DNA from: Symsagittifera roscoffensis
Lineage: Eukaryota; Xenacoelomorpha; Acoela; Convolutidae
NCBI RefSeq assembly: GCF_963678635.1
Contig: NC_087065.1
Span: 67,673,374-67,737,373, forward strand
DNA length: 64,000 nt
Direction: 5' to 3'
Shown here in pieces: positions 49,126 to 61,587 of the stretch. The notes below the pieces were generated by a model, which was not told the origin of the DNA, did not search any database, and worked only from the letters and a program-made list of their open reading frames with translations. Every line of letters begins with the position of its first letter. The first letter of the stretch is position 1. The position numbers were made by a program, and so were the translations under genes.

Positions 49126-49356
49126 TTTTTACAATCGTAGTCTGGTCTATTAGCATATCGGTATGACGAGTATAAATGGAGAGCAGTTGATTTCAAAACT
49201 ATAAGTTTATTTTATTTATTTCGAGCGCAAAAGTGAAGCAGTTTCCTTATTTTCAGTTTTTGTCTTAAAATGATGATTAACTCAGTGAGTAGGAGTTTGA
49301 AATAAAAAGCAAGTCAGAAGTATAGTCTAGAAGTGTCAGTTTCGGCTCAGTTGGAG

Positions 49357-52300
49357 TTAGGCTAACAGAGACTGATAGAGAGAAGAGAGGATGAATGTGG
49401 CTGCCAGAAGTGATCCAGACGTATTCACGATTTGGCTTCCACTAAAAGCAAATTAATTTGAGTCATAATTAACAAAAAAGTTAAATATTAAAAACTGAAA
49501 TAAAATTCCTCGAAAGTTTAAATAACTACAACTTAAGTAACTAACTACAACTTAAATAAGTAAGTTTTTACTAACTAATACTTAAATTAAAGCGTTATGA
49601 GTCAAGAGTATTTTTCTTTTACTTTAATTTAAAACTCAAGTTGATGAAAATATTATTTTCATATACAGTATATGATATATGAATAATATATTTTCATCAA
49701 CTTGAGTTTGAAAAAAAAACAGGCTAGCAATAATGTTTTGAACACAAAATTTCACTCAAAAATGGCGTGTTTTCGGCGCGCTCCACTCTCAAATTTAGTT
49801 AGATTGGCGCCCAAGGCGCCTTAAGAAAATTTTTGAGGTTAGTCAGCCAAAAATGGATGTCGTAATATTATACTACATTGATACAACTGATAGGGAGCGA
49901 CCTCAAAAACGCCCCCCCCCTCCCCCTCGTCACGCTACTGCATATACTAATTCCAATTCTAATTTAATGCTCTGTGTTTTACTGAAGAATGTCATAAATT
50001 ATATGCGTCGAGCCAGAAAATTAAGTTTCAAGCAGAAAGTATTCTAACTGTCTGGAAAACTTAAAAAAAAAACAGTTACAGCGAAAGGAAAGTCTAATAA
50101 TATAATGATAAACATATGATAGAAGCTAAAAAAAATTTTTTATGACTCCAGTTTTGAACCATGATACCAAAAAAGAGATACAAAAGTGGTATATATCATT
50201 TTTGATTTTTGCTCAGATTGTTCAGCAAGGCATTCATCGAAATAATCGAAAATCTCCCACAATTTCTGGTTGTAAAGTTCCTCCAAAAGGTCCATCTTAA
50301 ATACTATTTCATTTTTCTTCGTGAAACCCTAACTTTTTGGTCGAAACTTCCAAAAAGGGCGAACACGGCACTTTCAAGCAAACGATTGCCAGTGGTGCCC
50401 ACATTCGTTCCCAACATGCCCGTTCTACCGTTTCGGAAGAGCTCAAAAAGTTCGATACTGCTGACCTAAGAAAAGATCGACAAAATTTTTTTAACGCTAT
50501 CCTCCCCATCGACAAAAAAACCCTACGCAACGCCTATGTAATTAGAGTTACTCCAGTTATCAAAAGAATAGCAAAGTTTTTCTTTTTTAGGGAGAACCAC
50601 CAGCGGACTTAGGGGATATCCATTTTTGGCTGATTGACCCTAAAATTTTTCTAAGGGTGCCTAAGGTGCCAAAATCTAAACTCGAGGGGGAAGCGCGCAC
50701 CAAAAAAAGACGCAACTTTTTGGTCAAAATTTTCCAAAAAGTGCCTAAATCCGCTATTTATGGCCTGTTTTTTTTTCAAAAATTATAGTGATTTCGGAGA
50801 GCTTAGAAAAAAGTTTTAAAAAAGCACCCCCCCCCCCGAGAAAAAAAATCCTAGATCCGCCCCTGGGGAGAAGTAGAAGAAGTATTGCGGGCAAAATTGA
50901 GATCTTTTTAGTTATCCAGTCCAAATGTGAAAATTATTATGAGAAAGGATGTAAAAAGTTTAGTATGACAGAGGATGTAAAATATTGGTAATTAAAGTCT
51001 GATCTTGTAGATAAATTACTGAGGTGGCTAAAAAGTTCCCACAGTTATGATGATTATTATTTCAATAATTTGAAATTTAATGTTAAAAATAAATCAAAAT
51101 TACCCGCGAAGACATTTCCCCTCTTCCTTGTCGCAGGTTCCTGGGATAACTATCTTCTCAGTGTCTTTATAAGTTACACACGTCGAGTCATCCTTGCAAT
51201 CTAGCGGGTTCCTGTTAATTTAGTTACTGCTCAGCTTGAACATCGAAGTTTGGAACAGATTTTAAAAAGTGATTCAAAAAAGAGACTGACAGCTAATCTC
51301 TGGTTTACGGGATGAAGCGATTGGTTAATGAAACAGATTTTTTGAATCTACAGCCAATGAGAATCATGTATGTTACGTAAAATCAAACGCAAATGCGCTT
51401 TAAATAGTTAGTTAATTGCACATTTAGCCAAAAAATACTTAATCGGATTGAGTCTTTCGACTATTTGCTTTATTACACTAGCAATCAACTTAGTGTAATA
51501 TTACAAACTTTTTTTTCTAACCTAACTCGCAAATAAAAGCGTTCATTGAAAGTGTTCACTTATTTGCGAGTTTCACTGTAGCATTACAAATTGCATAGCT
51601 TCTGCTCTCTGCTTTTTTTGTGGCTGTGTTTTGTGCATGTGAAGCGTCTGTGGCTGAGTGATTAGTGAGTGAGAACGTGGCCGAACGTAGCCGACTTATT
51701 ACTAATCGAGGCTAATTTCTAATTTTTCTTATTGCACTTTATAGTTCTTGCTAGTGTTAAAACACTGATATATACTTAAAACTCTTCCATGATTCTATGA
51801 ATTCTTTTTATAGGTCTCAATTGATTTTATGTTCTGGTAAAAAGACACAGATATCAATTTATTCGAAATATTCTAAAAGCGGTCTGAATAAACATTACAG
51901 GTAAACTTTTAACGAGTTGCTTATGGAATACGATTGATTTGTAACAAAAAGTTGGCAATCATATCTAATGACAGAAAAACTAGAAAGCGAGAAGCGGTAA
52001 ACTCCGAACGGGTTGCAAGGAAAGTTCACTGTTTTTGTTTAAAGGTTGGAGATAATTGAGTAGATACGATAGGGTGATAGTTAAATATATTCAAAAAATG
52101 TTTCATTTTCATCAACCTAGCATCGAAATGGTGTCTATTTCCATGATTAAAGCGCTAAATAGCAAAAAAATTTGAACCTTTTGTAATTTTTCAAAACCTC
52201 AATAAATGCCTATTTGCCGGTCTATGAAAAAACAAATGCAATAAGACTGCTTGTATCAAGGCAAAGCCCTGAATATTTCGACTACCAGTTAAGCTCTACC

Positions 52301-55300
52301 TAATCTGCTATCTAGTCTGCTCTATGTACTCCTACTACTAGATAAGCACCGTGATATACCAAAATGACGCCTTTTTAAATATTATTTGAGCTGCGACAGA
52401 AATTTAGCTTCTTATAACACCTTAATAATAATCGAAGTCCTCAGTGATGAAAACAAAATATAGCAAAGCCTTATTTAATTTACTAGCAGCAACTGTATTT
52501 TCTTTTCAAAGCATTTTGCTCACCTCTTAGTAAGCATTTGTTGGAACGTTCCTTAAGTTCATTGCTGACATGCTCAACTCAAGAGTGCTCGTTCATCAGG
52601 GCAAAAATTTCACAGTTCTGACTGTACTTTAAAGCTAATTCAAAAATTTTTGTTGCGAAATTGATAAAATAGACAAAAAAATGAATTTATTGTCTTGTAT
52701 CTTAGTGTTGAGACCAATATATTTGCCTCAATCCAATTTACAACGAAATAATCCGCCCTTCAAGTTCTTACAAGAGCGCAATTTTTTGCGCGTTACTCAT
52801 CCAAAATTGGCCATTATAGCAAAATTAGCAAGTTTCAAACTCCCTTAACGTTACCCGCATCCAGCTTCAAGCGTTAATAAACGATTATATTACGATTTTA
52901 GTAACAGTGTTACTAAGATTGAGAAACAATCGATTTTAATCAATTAATGATTGATTATAATCTCTTTTTTTAAAATCAAATTATAATAATTATAATCCAT
53001 TATAATCGATTTTAATCAATTATTTATTCGTCTATTTTTCGATACAAATATAATCAATTATAATTGATTATAATCCATTATTTTTATGAAAATTTCTGGT
53101 TCTTCAGTTTTGCACAAAAATCCTTTATAATTGATTATAATTGGTTATAATCCCGTTTCTTTGTCCATTTTGTCTTCGAAGTTGCATCTAAATTGCTTAT
53201 GTTTTATGCTCTTTGTAGAAGTTGGTTTCTATGAAAAACGAGAAAAATATTTTTAAAATTTTACATTAATTCAAATTGTTGATTTTTTTTTTCATTTCTT
53301 CCCCATTAGAGTTGTTTTGTGATGCATATTTTAAGCTTTTTTAAACACCAAAAATCAGCAAATTGATTTTGTTTCATGATTGATTCGGAAGATTTATTTT
53401 CCATTTACCGCGGGAACCTTTCCACTGATATGAAAGGATCTCTCTTAAATTTTTGTTTCGTGGTAAAACTTTGTTTCAGATGAACCAAAGTGTTCAAGAG
53501 ATCTCTTTTTTAGAGATTTTCTTATTGACACAAAAATAATAACCCATAAGGTATAATTCAAATATAGTTTTGAATTGACAAAATTTTGGCAAAATAAGAG
53601 ATTGTAATTGATTGTAATCGATTATAATTGATTTTAAGGGTTTTTGTAAGAACTATAATCAATTATAATCAATTATAGGAGATTATAATCTTTTGAAAAA
53701 TATCACGATTATAATCAATTATAAATTCTTTAAACCCCTAATTTTGGTAAATATAATTAATTATAATTGTCAAAAAATCATCATAATAATCCGTTATAAT
53801 CGATTACTTACGCCTAAACTTGGATGCGGGTACGTATCAGCTCCTGGCAATGATAGTTTTTAGATGGCACAAATACATTTTTTGTTAAAAAGACGAAAAT
53901 TATTTTTCGATTAGACGAAAATAAAAACCATCCGAAGCATAAATATTCCATTTCATTCGAACAAATGCTTTCGTATAACCCTTTCCCATAGCTCTTTAGC
54001 CGCTCATGGTGAAAAAAAAATGTTTTCGTCATAATCAAAGACATAAACTACGACTGTATTTAGCCTAGTTTTTCAGCATATATTATACAAGTTGTTGCTT
54101 AGTCGTAGGTTTAATTGATGCGGTTAGTGTTTTAGATTCGATAAAATGAGCACTTTTTAGAGCGTTTGTCAACTAGACTTTGCGTTAGTTTTTTTTACCT
54201 ATGCGTTTTAACTGGAAGTCAATTCAGCAATTATTTTTGCTTAAGCGACCTCAAAGTGATGTGCATAAAAGTGATGTGCATAATTAAATCTTTTCATGGT
54301 ATATCTGTTTTTGTGTCCAAATTTTTTTTCAATACTAATTATTATACTTTTACGGCTTTTTAGATTTTGGTTTAATTTTTTGAAAATCGTGCTCAATTAT
54401 GCTCCATTAAAATTCTCATCAAAATATTTTCCAGATGTTTGTACTAAATTAATTCCCAATCCTTAGATATTGTCAGTTTAATACATTAAAGTGATGTCAA
54501 CTTATAAATTAAAACATGTGAAACACTTCAAAAAATGCTCGTTAAATTTGCTCAATAAAGTCCGTTTGAGAAAAGCAAAGTTCAAAGCTTTGTTCATCTT
54601 GAAAACATTTTTGAAAACTTTAGCGTCTTTTTCATTTTTTTTTCAGTTTTTTCGGTTTCCTAATTTTTTTAATCAAATTGTCTGTCAGTTTTTCCAGAGG
54701 AGTTCTAAACCAGCTCAGGAAGTTATACGCTTATAGTCTGTTTTTTGATGTCATCTTTGATTAATATTAAGCATCGTTTTTATCTATTTTCTCAAAAATT
54801 TTAAGCTTCGTAGCTTCGGTCAAAACTCTTTTGGCGTACTCAATTCTCATCTGCTTATGAATTTCGCTTAATTTTAGCAATACGTAATTTTTTGAGATTA
54901 TTCTTACAATTTTATTATAACAGTTTTTTTATGTTTATTGTAATTTTCTACTCAACTTTTGAGTTTGAAACAGACAAATTGATCCCTTATAATTTTTTTT
55001 GTTTTTTTTTCGATCTTATTAGTTTTAATCAAAATGGAACGTTTTAGACAGAATTGGAATTTTCAAAACAAAATCGGATCTTTTTAACCAAAATTTGAGT
55101 TTTTAATATTAAACCAGAGTTTTTAAGCAGAACGGGAACTTACGTTTTCTCGCAATCTTCGTTTTCCCTTATGCAATAGTTCCACTCTTTACAACACTTT
55201 TTTCCACTGGCACACGTTTGCTCTTTGTCTTTGCAGGCTTCAGCAGCTTCTGAGTTTTGGATTGTGAAGAAGACACAAATTGCCAGCACAAAAAATGCAG

Positions 55301-56584
55301 CTGTAGCTGAAATCGAGAAACTTGGTTATTTTGATCAAGTCTCTGTCCAGAGGCGGAGGATCTAAAATTCTCCTGAAGTGTTTTTCCAATACAAAACAAT
55401 CGAACTTCTCAGAGTGACCAAATTGGTTTTTGTGGATCTTTTTAGAATCTAAGATTCACTGTAAGAGCGAGAACTGATTCTCCTGAAGTGTTTGAGTGCT
55501 GTTTTTCCAATACAAAACAATCGAAACTTCTCAGATTAACCAAATTGTTTTTGAAAATCTTTTTAGAACTTAAGATTCACTATAAGAGCGAGGACTGATT
55601 TTCCAAAATTTAAAACGATTTTAAATTTTGGACCAAATTCGTTTTTGGGGATCTTGCAGGATCTTAAGTTTTCAGAATATGCGAGGATGCTGGTTTCCCA
55701 AAAATACAATAGAAAATTCTTAGGTTGACTAAATGCTTTTTGGATTTTCTAGGAGCTAATATTCTCTGTAAATACGTGAATGCTGATTTATCAAGAACCA
55801 AATTGAAACTTCGTAGGCTTACCACTTTGGCTTTTGAGGATCTGTTTAGGATCTAAGATTCTCGGTAATTGCGAGGATGCTGATTGTTCGAAAACGAAAT
55901 CGAAACTTCTTAGGCTGATCAAATTTATTTGCTGGATTTTTGGGATATAAGATTGAGTGTAAATGCAAGGATGCTCGTTTTCCGAAAACAAATTTGAGTT
56001 TTTTGGCTAATAATATTGGTTTTTGATATCTCCCAAAACACTAAAAAAAACCTCGCTTAGCCAAAAAAATTGAACTTCTCGCGAATTGTTGTCAAACTGA
56101 CCACTTTTGAGGTTTTTTAAATGGCGTATACTCCGATATAGTTTTTTATTCGGGCACTCTCCCTGTAATAATAGTAATTTTTGTCGTTAAATACCAACAA
56201 AGAAGTGCCCTTTGAAACGCGAAATCAAAAAACTTTTTGCCTAATTTCTAATGAAAAAAAACCCAACCCCTCCCACCCCCCCCCCCTCAGGTATTTGACC
56301 CTCACCACTCAACCACTCAAAAAGTCTTCTCTTTGGTTTTATTTTACGATATCCATTTCGGCTGGCCGACTCTAAAATTTTTCTAAAAGTGCCTTGGGTT
56401 CCATTATGTAATAATTTTGTGCGCCAAATAAATGCAATTTTCTGGTCAAGAAACATTCCAATAAGTGCCTAAAAAGGGCTTTTGTGTCTGTTTTTTTTCG
56501 AATTACTACTTTTACAGTTTTTCAAAGAAAGAAAAATCATTTTTCAAAAATTTCAAAACAAAAATTTAACTTACCTCTCAACAT
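49357..56584 (-). CDS. Secreted ten-cysteine protein with GPI-type C-terminus
   Basis: Minus strand, four exons joined by phase: 56575-56584 (ATG plus 7 bases, donor GTAAGT), 55144-55306 (acceptor CGATTTCAG, donor GTAAGT), 51104-51211 (acceptor AATTAACAG, weaker donor GTAATT) and 49357-49441 (acceptor TTGCTTTTAG, stop TAA). The lengths 10+163+108+85 give 366 bases, 121 residues, with phases 1, 2 and 2 all consistent. Residues 1 to about 26 are a signal peptide. The mature region has Cys at 28, 35, 41, 42, 48, 55, 63, 69, 84 and 91; the first six have knottin-like C-C-CC-C-C spacing. Residues 100-104 (NTSGS) precede a hydrophobic tail ending at 121, as in GPI-anchored proteins. AATAAA lies about 140 bases after the stop. 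The spacing does not match Ly6. If intron 2 were retained, a TAA at 55142 would give a 58-residue peptide. Function unknown. Confidence 0.68.
49632..49709. ncRNA. 78-base near-perfect hairpin, pre-miRNA-sized
   Basis: AACTCAAGTTGATGAAAATA and TATTTTCATCAACTTGAGTT are exact complements forming ~34-bp arms around a short AT loop. It lies in intron 3 of the ten-cysteine gene. Size and stem suit a microRNA precursor, but a tiny MITE is an equal alternative. Confidence 0.4.
49740..49870. repeat. hAT-family MITE fragment
   Basis: CGGCGCGCTCCACTCTCAAA, GGCGCCCAAGGCGCCTTAAG and CAGCCAAAAATGGAT match the interior of the element at 43820-43920. No termini are present. Confidence 0.6.
50325..50612 (+). 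other. Unassigned open frame with coding-like codon use
   Basis: About 95 codons are open on the plus strand and third positions are often C, unlike the AT-rich surroundings. The product is basic and mixed polar (for example AHIRSQHARSTVSEELK). There is no convincing start codon or acceptor, and no family is recognised. It lies in an intron of the minus-strand gene, beside a hAT MITE, and may be a captured or decayed exon. Confidence 0.3.
50598..50865. mobile_element. Second hAT-family MITE, shorter, with near-perfect target duplication
   Basis: The right end ATCCTAGATCCGCCCCTG is intact; the left end CACCAGCGGACTTAGG is degenerate. Flanks GGGAGAAC (50590-50597) and GGGAGAAG (50866-50873) match at seven of eight bases. 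About 268 bp, non-coding, in intron 3 of the ten-cysteine gene. Confidence 0.75.
51213..52844. other. Intron 2 (part) of the ten-cysteine gene
   Basis: No exon found. A fragment at 52245-52320 (ATCAAGGCAAAGCCCTGAAT) matches 57646-57700. The stretch 52770-52850 resembles the start of the 245-bp dispersed repeat. Confidence 0.4.
52848..53835. repeat. Element full of AT palindromes with TACCCGCATCCA inverted ends
   Basis: ACGTTACCCGCATCCAGCTT at the left is inverted as ACTTGGATGCGGGTACGT at the right, bounding ~985 bp. The interior is dominated by TTATAATCAATTATAA and TTATAATCGATTATAA type palindromes in at least a dozen variants, with some ordinary AT sequence in the middle. Probably a non-autonomous TIR element whose sub-terminal palindromes have multiplied. 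Confidence 0.7.
53836..55139. other. Intron 2 (part) of the ten-cysteine gene
   Basis: AT-rich, no exon or repeat recognised. Frames at 54166 and 54491 are unsupported. Confidence 0.4.
55400..56030. repeat. Degenerate tandem repeat in intron 1 of the ten-cysteine gene
   Basis: About five units of roughly 110 bp share TTTTTGGGGATCTT, TAGGATCTAAGATTCACTG, GCGAGGATGCTGATT, CCAAAAA and CGAAACTTCTTAGG, each diverged. Confidence 0.65.
56340..56485. repeat. hAT-family MITE fragment
   Basis: GATATCCATTTCGGCTGGCCGAC, CTAAAATTTTTCTAAAAGTGCC and AATAAGTGCCTAAAAAGGGC match the family interior in the orientation of the copy at 50598. Termini are missing. Confidence 0.55.
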
Positions 56585-57620
56585 TTTCGAAACTGAGTTT
56601 CTAGTGATCTAAATTTTCTGTTCGAAGCTGGTAGCGAAATATATCCGTCTGAAATGAGTTCTTTCTAATTTAATGGCAGCTTTGTGGGCTTCTTATCAAA
56701 AATAGACCCTATTTCTTGCTTGTCTTCAAACAAAACCCCATTTAGTCGCCATTTTTAAGAACTTTGAGTTACGACATTTTTTACGATCGCTAATTTGTGT
56801 CGTAAACTAAATTTTTACCATACTTGCAAAGAATTTTGCCTCTATTATCAACATTGTTGAGAGCAAACAGTGTGTGTTTGAAGTTTTTCCAATAATATAG
56901 ACGAAAAGTCAGCACAAACACGTTTGAATTGAATTGAAAAGCAAGACCGATAAAAATTGACTTGTGACGAACAGTTTCAGTTTAGCGTAATATAATGAGA
57001 ACAAATTAAGGAAATTTTAGAAAATTGGGCTATCGAGGCTGTTATCAGTTTTATGGTAAAGCTAAAAGTGATATAACATGACCCCAATAAATAGGACTTT
57101 CTTCACAAGGGGGTTTCTTCACAAGGGGGGTGTGAAGACACCTTAGTCTGTCTGCGAGACCGAGACGCATGTAGTGCGCTTTTAAGTTTATTGATATCTA
57201 GTGGCCAATTGTCAATAAGTAGGTTCAATGAATCACGAAACTACTTACTAAATTTTCAAAATATGTCATTCTTTTCCTATCGTAGCAAAGCCGAAAAAAA
57301 CTTACTGTGACCATAAAACAAATCGTGATTAAACTCTCCCAATACTTTCAGACCGTACGGGAAGCAAAAGTTGTTGTGCTTGAAAACGTGTACCAAATAA
57401 AAGGGACTTGGTAACAACAACAAAAAAAAAACAAACAAACAAAAATTGAGACTGTCGTGAATGGAAAGATATTGTCTAGAACTTTGACTCGCGTGATACT
57501 AAAAAAGTCTGCACAAAAAGCAACAAACTCAACCCGGGTAGTTCTGAGTGCTAAATTTTAGTTGATATAAGTATCAAAGAATTAATTCTCGCTCAATTTT
57601 GGGTTTATAATCATCCATAT
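56585..57620. other. Upstream region of the ten-cysteine gene and intergenic sequence
   Basis: No second gene is seen. TCTTCACAAGGGGG is duplicated in tandem at 57100-57130. Promoter elements cannot be picked out with confidence. Confidence 0.35.
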
Positions 57621-57634
57621 ACTGATAACAAGAC

Positions 57635-58171
57635 TGCTCGTATCAGGGCGAAGCCCTGAATGTTCCGACTGCCTTTTAAGGTTTATGGAGCAGCAGTAAT
57701 AGCATAGAAAAATTAAATGAAATAAACTAAAATGAAAAATTTTTTTTTCTAAAATTTGAAATTTTTTTATGAAAATCATCACCCCACACGCCATATAAAG
57801 TACAAAATGAGAGATTTCGTTCCTTTTAACACATCAATTATGGCAAATAAGCTTCGTTCAACCAATTTGGAACGATTTATAAGACGGATTAAATCTCCGC
57901 TTACGCGTTAATAGCGCGAATTATATCGCGCGTTAATTGTCCCAAATTGGTCAAAATGGCCAAAATGGCAATCTTTAAACCTTCATAACTCTACGAAAAA
58001 TGATCACAGGTGAAATTTCTTTTCAAATTTAAGCTCAGGACAACAATACCTTTTGAATGATATAAAAAAAATTCCGTCAAAAATTGCTAGTTAAAAAGTC
58101 GAAATTTGTCTGAAGAAAAAAAAACCCACCCCGAGCACAAATATTCCGTTACTTTCGTATCGAAAGTCGGA
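57635..58171. repeat. Non-autonomous element containing the dispersed repeat, copy 2
   Basis: It runs from CAGGGCGAAGCCCTGAATGTTCCGACT to TCGAAAGTCGGAACAATAA, whose TGTTCCGACT and AGTCGGAACA are inverted. Its last 250 bp match copy 1 at 31883-32128. The left part also matches 52245-52320. Confidence 0.6.
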
Positions 58172-58212
58172 ACAATAAACTGTTCAGAAAAGTTCAGAAG
58201 TGAGCGGTTTTT

Positions 58213-58540
58213 CGGATCTTGTTAGCTATTTCCCCTCCCCCCACCCCCATTGTACCTTGTAACGAATCTCTTACCCCCCCCCCCCCCATAAAGAATGAAT
58301 CGAAGACTTAAGCATATACGAATTTTGTACCTTGTCAACTATTTCCTCCTCTATTGCACTAGGGGGGAAATAGTTCACAAGATCCGGTTTTTCCAATCGC
58401 TTAGAGGATGCCGAATGGATTATTGAATGAATCCCCCTCCATAAAGAATGAATCGAAGACTAAAGCATATACGAATTTTGTACCTTGTCAACTATTTCGT
58501 CCTCTATTGCAATAGGGGGGAAATAGTTAGCAAGATCCGG
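58213..58540. mobile_element. MITE with CGGATCTTG inverted ends and internal tandem duplication
   Basis: CGGATCTTGTTAGCTATTTCCCC at the left and GGGGAAATAGTTAGCAAGATCCG at the right are inverted repeats. A ~152-bp segment starting ATAAAGAATGAATCGAAG is duplicated in tandem (58289 and 58441), including an inner copy of the right end. A shorter relative is at 62352. Confidence 0.75.
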
Positions 58541-61500
58541 TTTTTTCAATCGCTTAGAGGATGCCGAATGGATTCATGTCTTTGATAGATGCCTGGAAAT
58601 CTCAGCTGTACACGACAATTGAAACTGTCATGTACAAAAAGGATGTCAAAAATAATTTTTCGATTATTTAAAAATAGACTTCTGAAACGCTGAAAAAAAG
58701 TTCATTTTCTCAATTTTTTATTGAATAGTAATTTACGCGTTTGGATGTTTCTTTTCAGAGAAGTCACAATTTTCTCAGTTTTTCTTAGAATTTGGAAATC
58801 AAAGCGTTGCTATTTTTGAATTTTGATTTGACTTTTGGAACCATATTCAGTCAGCTGTAATGTTTACACTTTCAAACAAATCATACCTCGAAGCTGAGTA
58901 ATTGTTCAATTTGTAAGCGAAAATAGCTTTTTCTTGGACAAAAATCAAGATGACCTTAAATATTCATAAAAGTTGTTTACGCTGTAAAAAACACGTTGTT
59001 GACGCTGTAAAAATTTAACGCTTCTGACGTAAAATTTTTTTTCTTTCCGGGATTGACAAAAAATGCTAACCAAACAATTCCATACTATTAAAAAATACTG
59101 CTCATAAAATTTCATACAATTACCTAGACCGAAAAAAATTTGGTCTCTGTAACTCACAAAAACTGGATAAAAAGTTTTTTTGCCATACTTTTTATCACAA
59201 AAATTGTATGAAAATAGTTTAAAAAAATTTCATATAATATGAAGTTGTATGATAAACATTTTTCCATGCTCTATGACAATGTATGATAGGCATCTTTTTC
59301 GTACATAAAAAAGCAAAAAAAATGTATCAGATTTTTTGTTTCATGCAAAAACACAAAAACCAATGATTTTTATCATAAGAAAACCCAGCCAGTAAGTGGC
59401 AGTTACTGCTCAGATAAACTGCATTTTGTGATAAAAATCATGCAAGTTAAAGTTAACGTTTTCACACAGAGTTAGAAAGTACAAACGTAACTTCATGTAA
59501 AAGGCTAGAAAGTTTTTTGGTGATTGAAAAAAGCTTGTTTTTTACAAATTTATGTATATCCCAATATATGAAAAATAAAAAATAATAGTTGTGTTCTTAA
59601 AAATCTTTGAGCATTGTCCAGAAGTTTTTTGGAAAAAAAACCTGGACTACGTTATAGAGAAAAATGTCAAATGTTTAATGCAAAGTTTTTTTTCCTAAGA
59701 TGTTTATTTGAGTGCAGAAACAAGTTTGCAAGCAAAAATGGGAAAAACATTTCTAGCTCAAAACTATTTTTGCTATGGGAAAAAAGCATATCATACAACT
59801 TTCATACATGAAGTTGTATTATGAACATTTTTTGTTCAAAATTGATTTTTTTGATACCGAAATTGCTCTCATGTATGCAAAACTGCCACTAATTTGTAGT
59901 TTCAATTAAAAACCATTTCAAGATAATTTAACGAAAAAAAAATTTGATCGAAAAAAAATTTATCATACAATTTTCTTCTATAAAAATTGTATTATAAGCT
60001 TTTTTCCAAAGACTCCATTTGTGTTATTTTGTGACAAGCATTTTTCCTAACTGGAGGTCAACCCGGTTATGTTTTTGCAAGATTGGCGTGAAAGATTTTT
60101 TTCAAGAAGCACGAACTATGAAAAAATATATTTTATGAAAAACTTCTGACTTCGGTTATGAGAAAACATTATTGTTCTATAAAAGTTTTAACGTAAGCTT
60201 TACTTTAATTTTGGGGCAATAAATACTTATTTTGTTAAATCAAACTTTTTTTGTAGAGAGTTACTTGGATAAATTAAATTTTGTCGTGGATCAAACTGTA
60301 AGTAGCAGTCGAATTTTACTTTTGATTTGCTTCAATTTGGGATTTGGTTACTTTTCGGGGCTGTGTGAAGTAGTATGTAAATAAAGACGCCTAAGTTTTA
60401 GCAATCTTTTAATATTTTACATGTTAGCGCGTGCGTTGTATTTAAATTTGCAGTTCTGGGGGAATACTTGATATTGTGGTTCTGAAAAAACTGGAAAATA
60501 TATTTTGGAATGTCAATTGAGTGGCACATGAATGGCTATTTAATCATTTTAACTTACTTTTTTTTTCGAAACAAAAAACTATTTTGTGCTGAAAACAAAA
60601 ATTTTTTGAGCTAATTTACAAAAAAAGTTTCTGACATAAAAAAATGCAAAAGATAGCCAGATTTTTTTTGCTTAGTTTTATCATCGCGAAATCTGACTGA
60701 CTAAAACGTAAATGAACTTATTTTCAAAAATTTCTGTTTCATTTTTTTATTTTATTTTATCTAAAGGCTAAAGTTACGTTCTCCGCTTGTCTTAAATTCG
60801 ACACGAAAAGCACACAGCCTTTGAATTGTCATTATGTGTTACTTTTCACTGATTGGATAATAAAACAAGGATAGCCGGTTACTGTGTGCAAAAAATAACA
60901 AAATTATTGTCGTTATTGTCTTATTGTCTTTAATAATAACAAAAAAAAACAAAGTGTCGTTTTTTCGGCGTGGTGTGATAAAAGAATCAGAGCGAAAAAG
61001 TAGAGCTTCAGCATTTTCGTCAATCATTGTAACATTTGCAAACTGGCCAATTTTTGTTATTTTTGAAGACAAGCAACAAGCAAAACGAAAATAGCCAAGA
61101 AAAAGTTTTTTAAGATTTCAAACTTTTTTCCCAAACTTTTGATGGTTTTGATTCCTAAGATGAAGCTAAAAACTCGAAAAACTAACTTCATTTGAAAAAA
61201 AAACTAATTTTTCAATGCTTAAATTAAGCATAAATAAGCTAATGTAAGCCTGCTTACTCGCTCAAAATTAGACACAAAATTAAAAATTTCAAACCGGGTT
61301 CTTTCGACACTGGGATTTTTTTAAAAATTTTTTAATTACGTTCGAATCTTGATTGAAACGGCTTTATTATGATATATTACTCAACCTAGACCGATGATCG
61401 TTTGTGGTAGGTAATTTTGCGTGAAAACACCCAAATACCAAGTTCTTCCCGATTTAAAATTTGAAACTATTGTTAAGAAAAACTTAAAATTATTGGTAAG

Positions 61501-61587
61501 AACGTAAGAAATCATTTATAAGTAACTTGAGTTCATTAGCTTCGCTAGTTCAGATAATTGAATGAACAACCAGCTGATTATGCGCTA
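58541..61587. other. Intergenic AT-rich region with diffuse repeats
   Basis: Motifs of the type ATGAAGTTGTATGATAAACATTTTT recur near 59240, 59805 and 59985, with TTCATACAA/TTGTATGAA variants, a diverged repeat family. No coding exon recognised. An AATAAA on the minus strand at 61363-61368 probably ends the gene to the right. Confidence 0.45.

Noticed and set aside
49388-49456. Plus-strand 22-codon ORF
   Set aside because: Antisense to the last exon of the ten-cysteine gene and too short to support.
55140-56584. Stand-alone 58-residue knottin-like gene ending at the TAA at 55142
   Set aside because: The TAA overlaps a perfect GTAAGT donor, and the next two exons continue in phase with four more cysteines and a GPI-type tail; kept only as a retention alternative.
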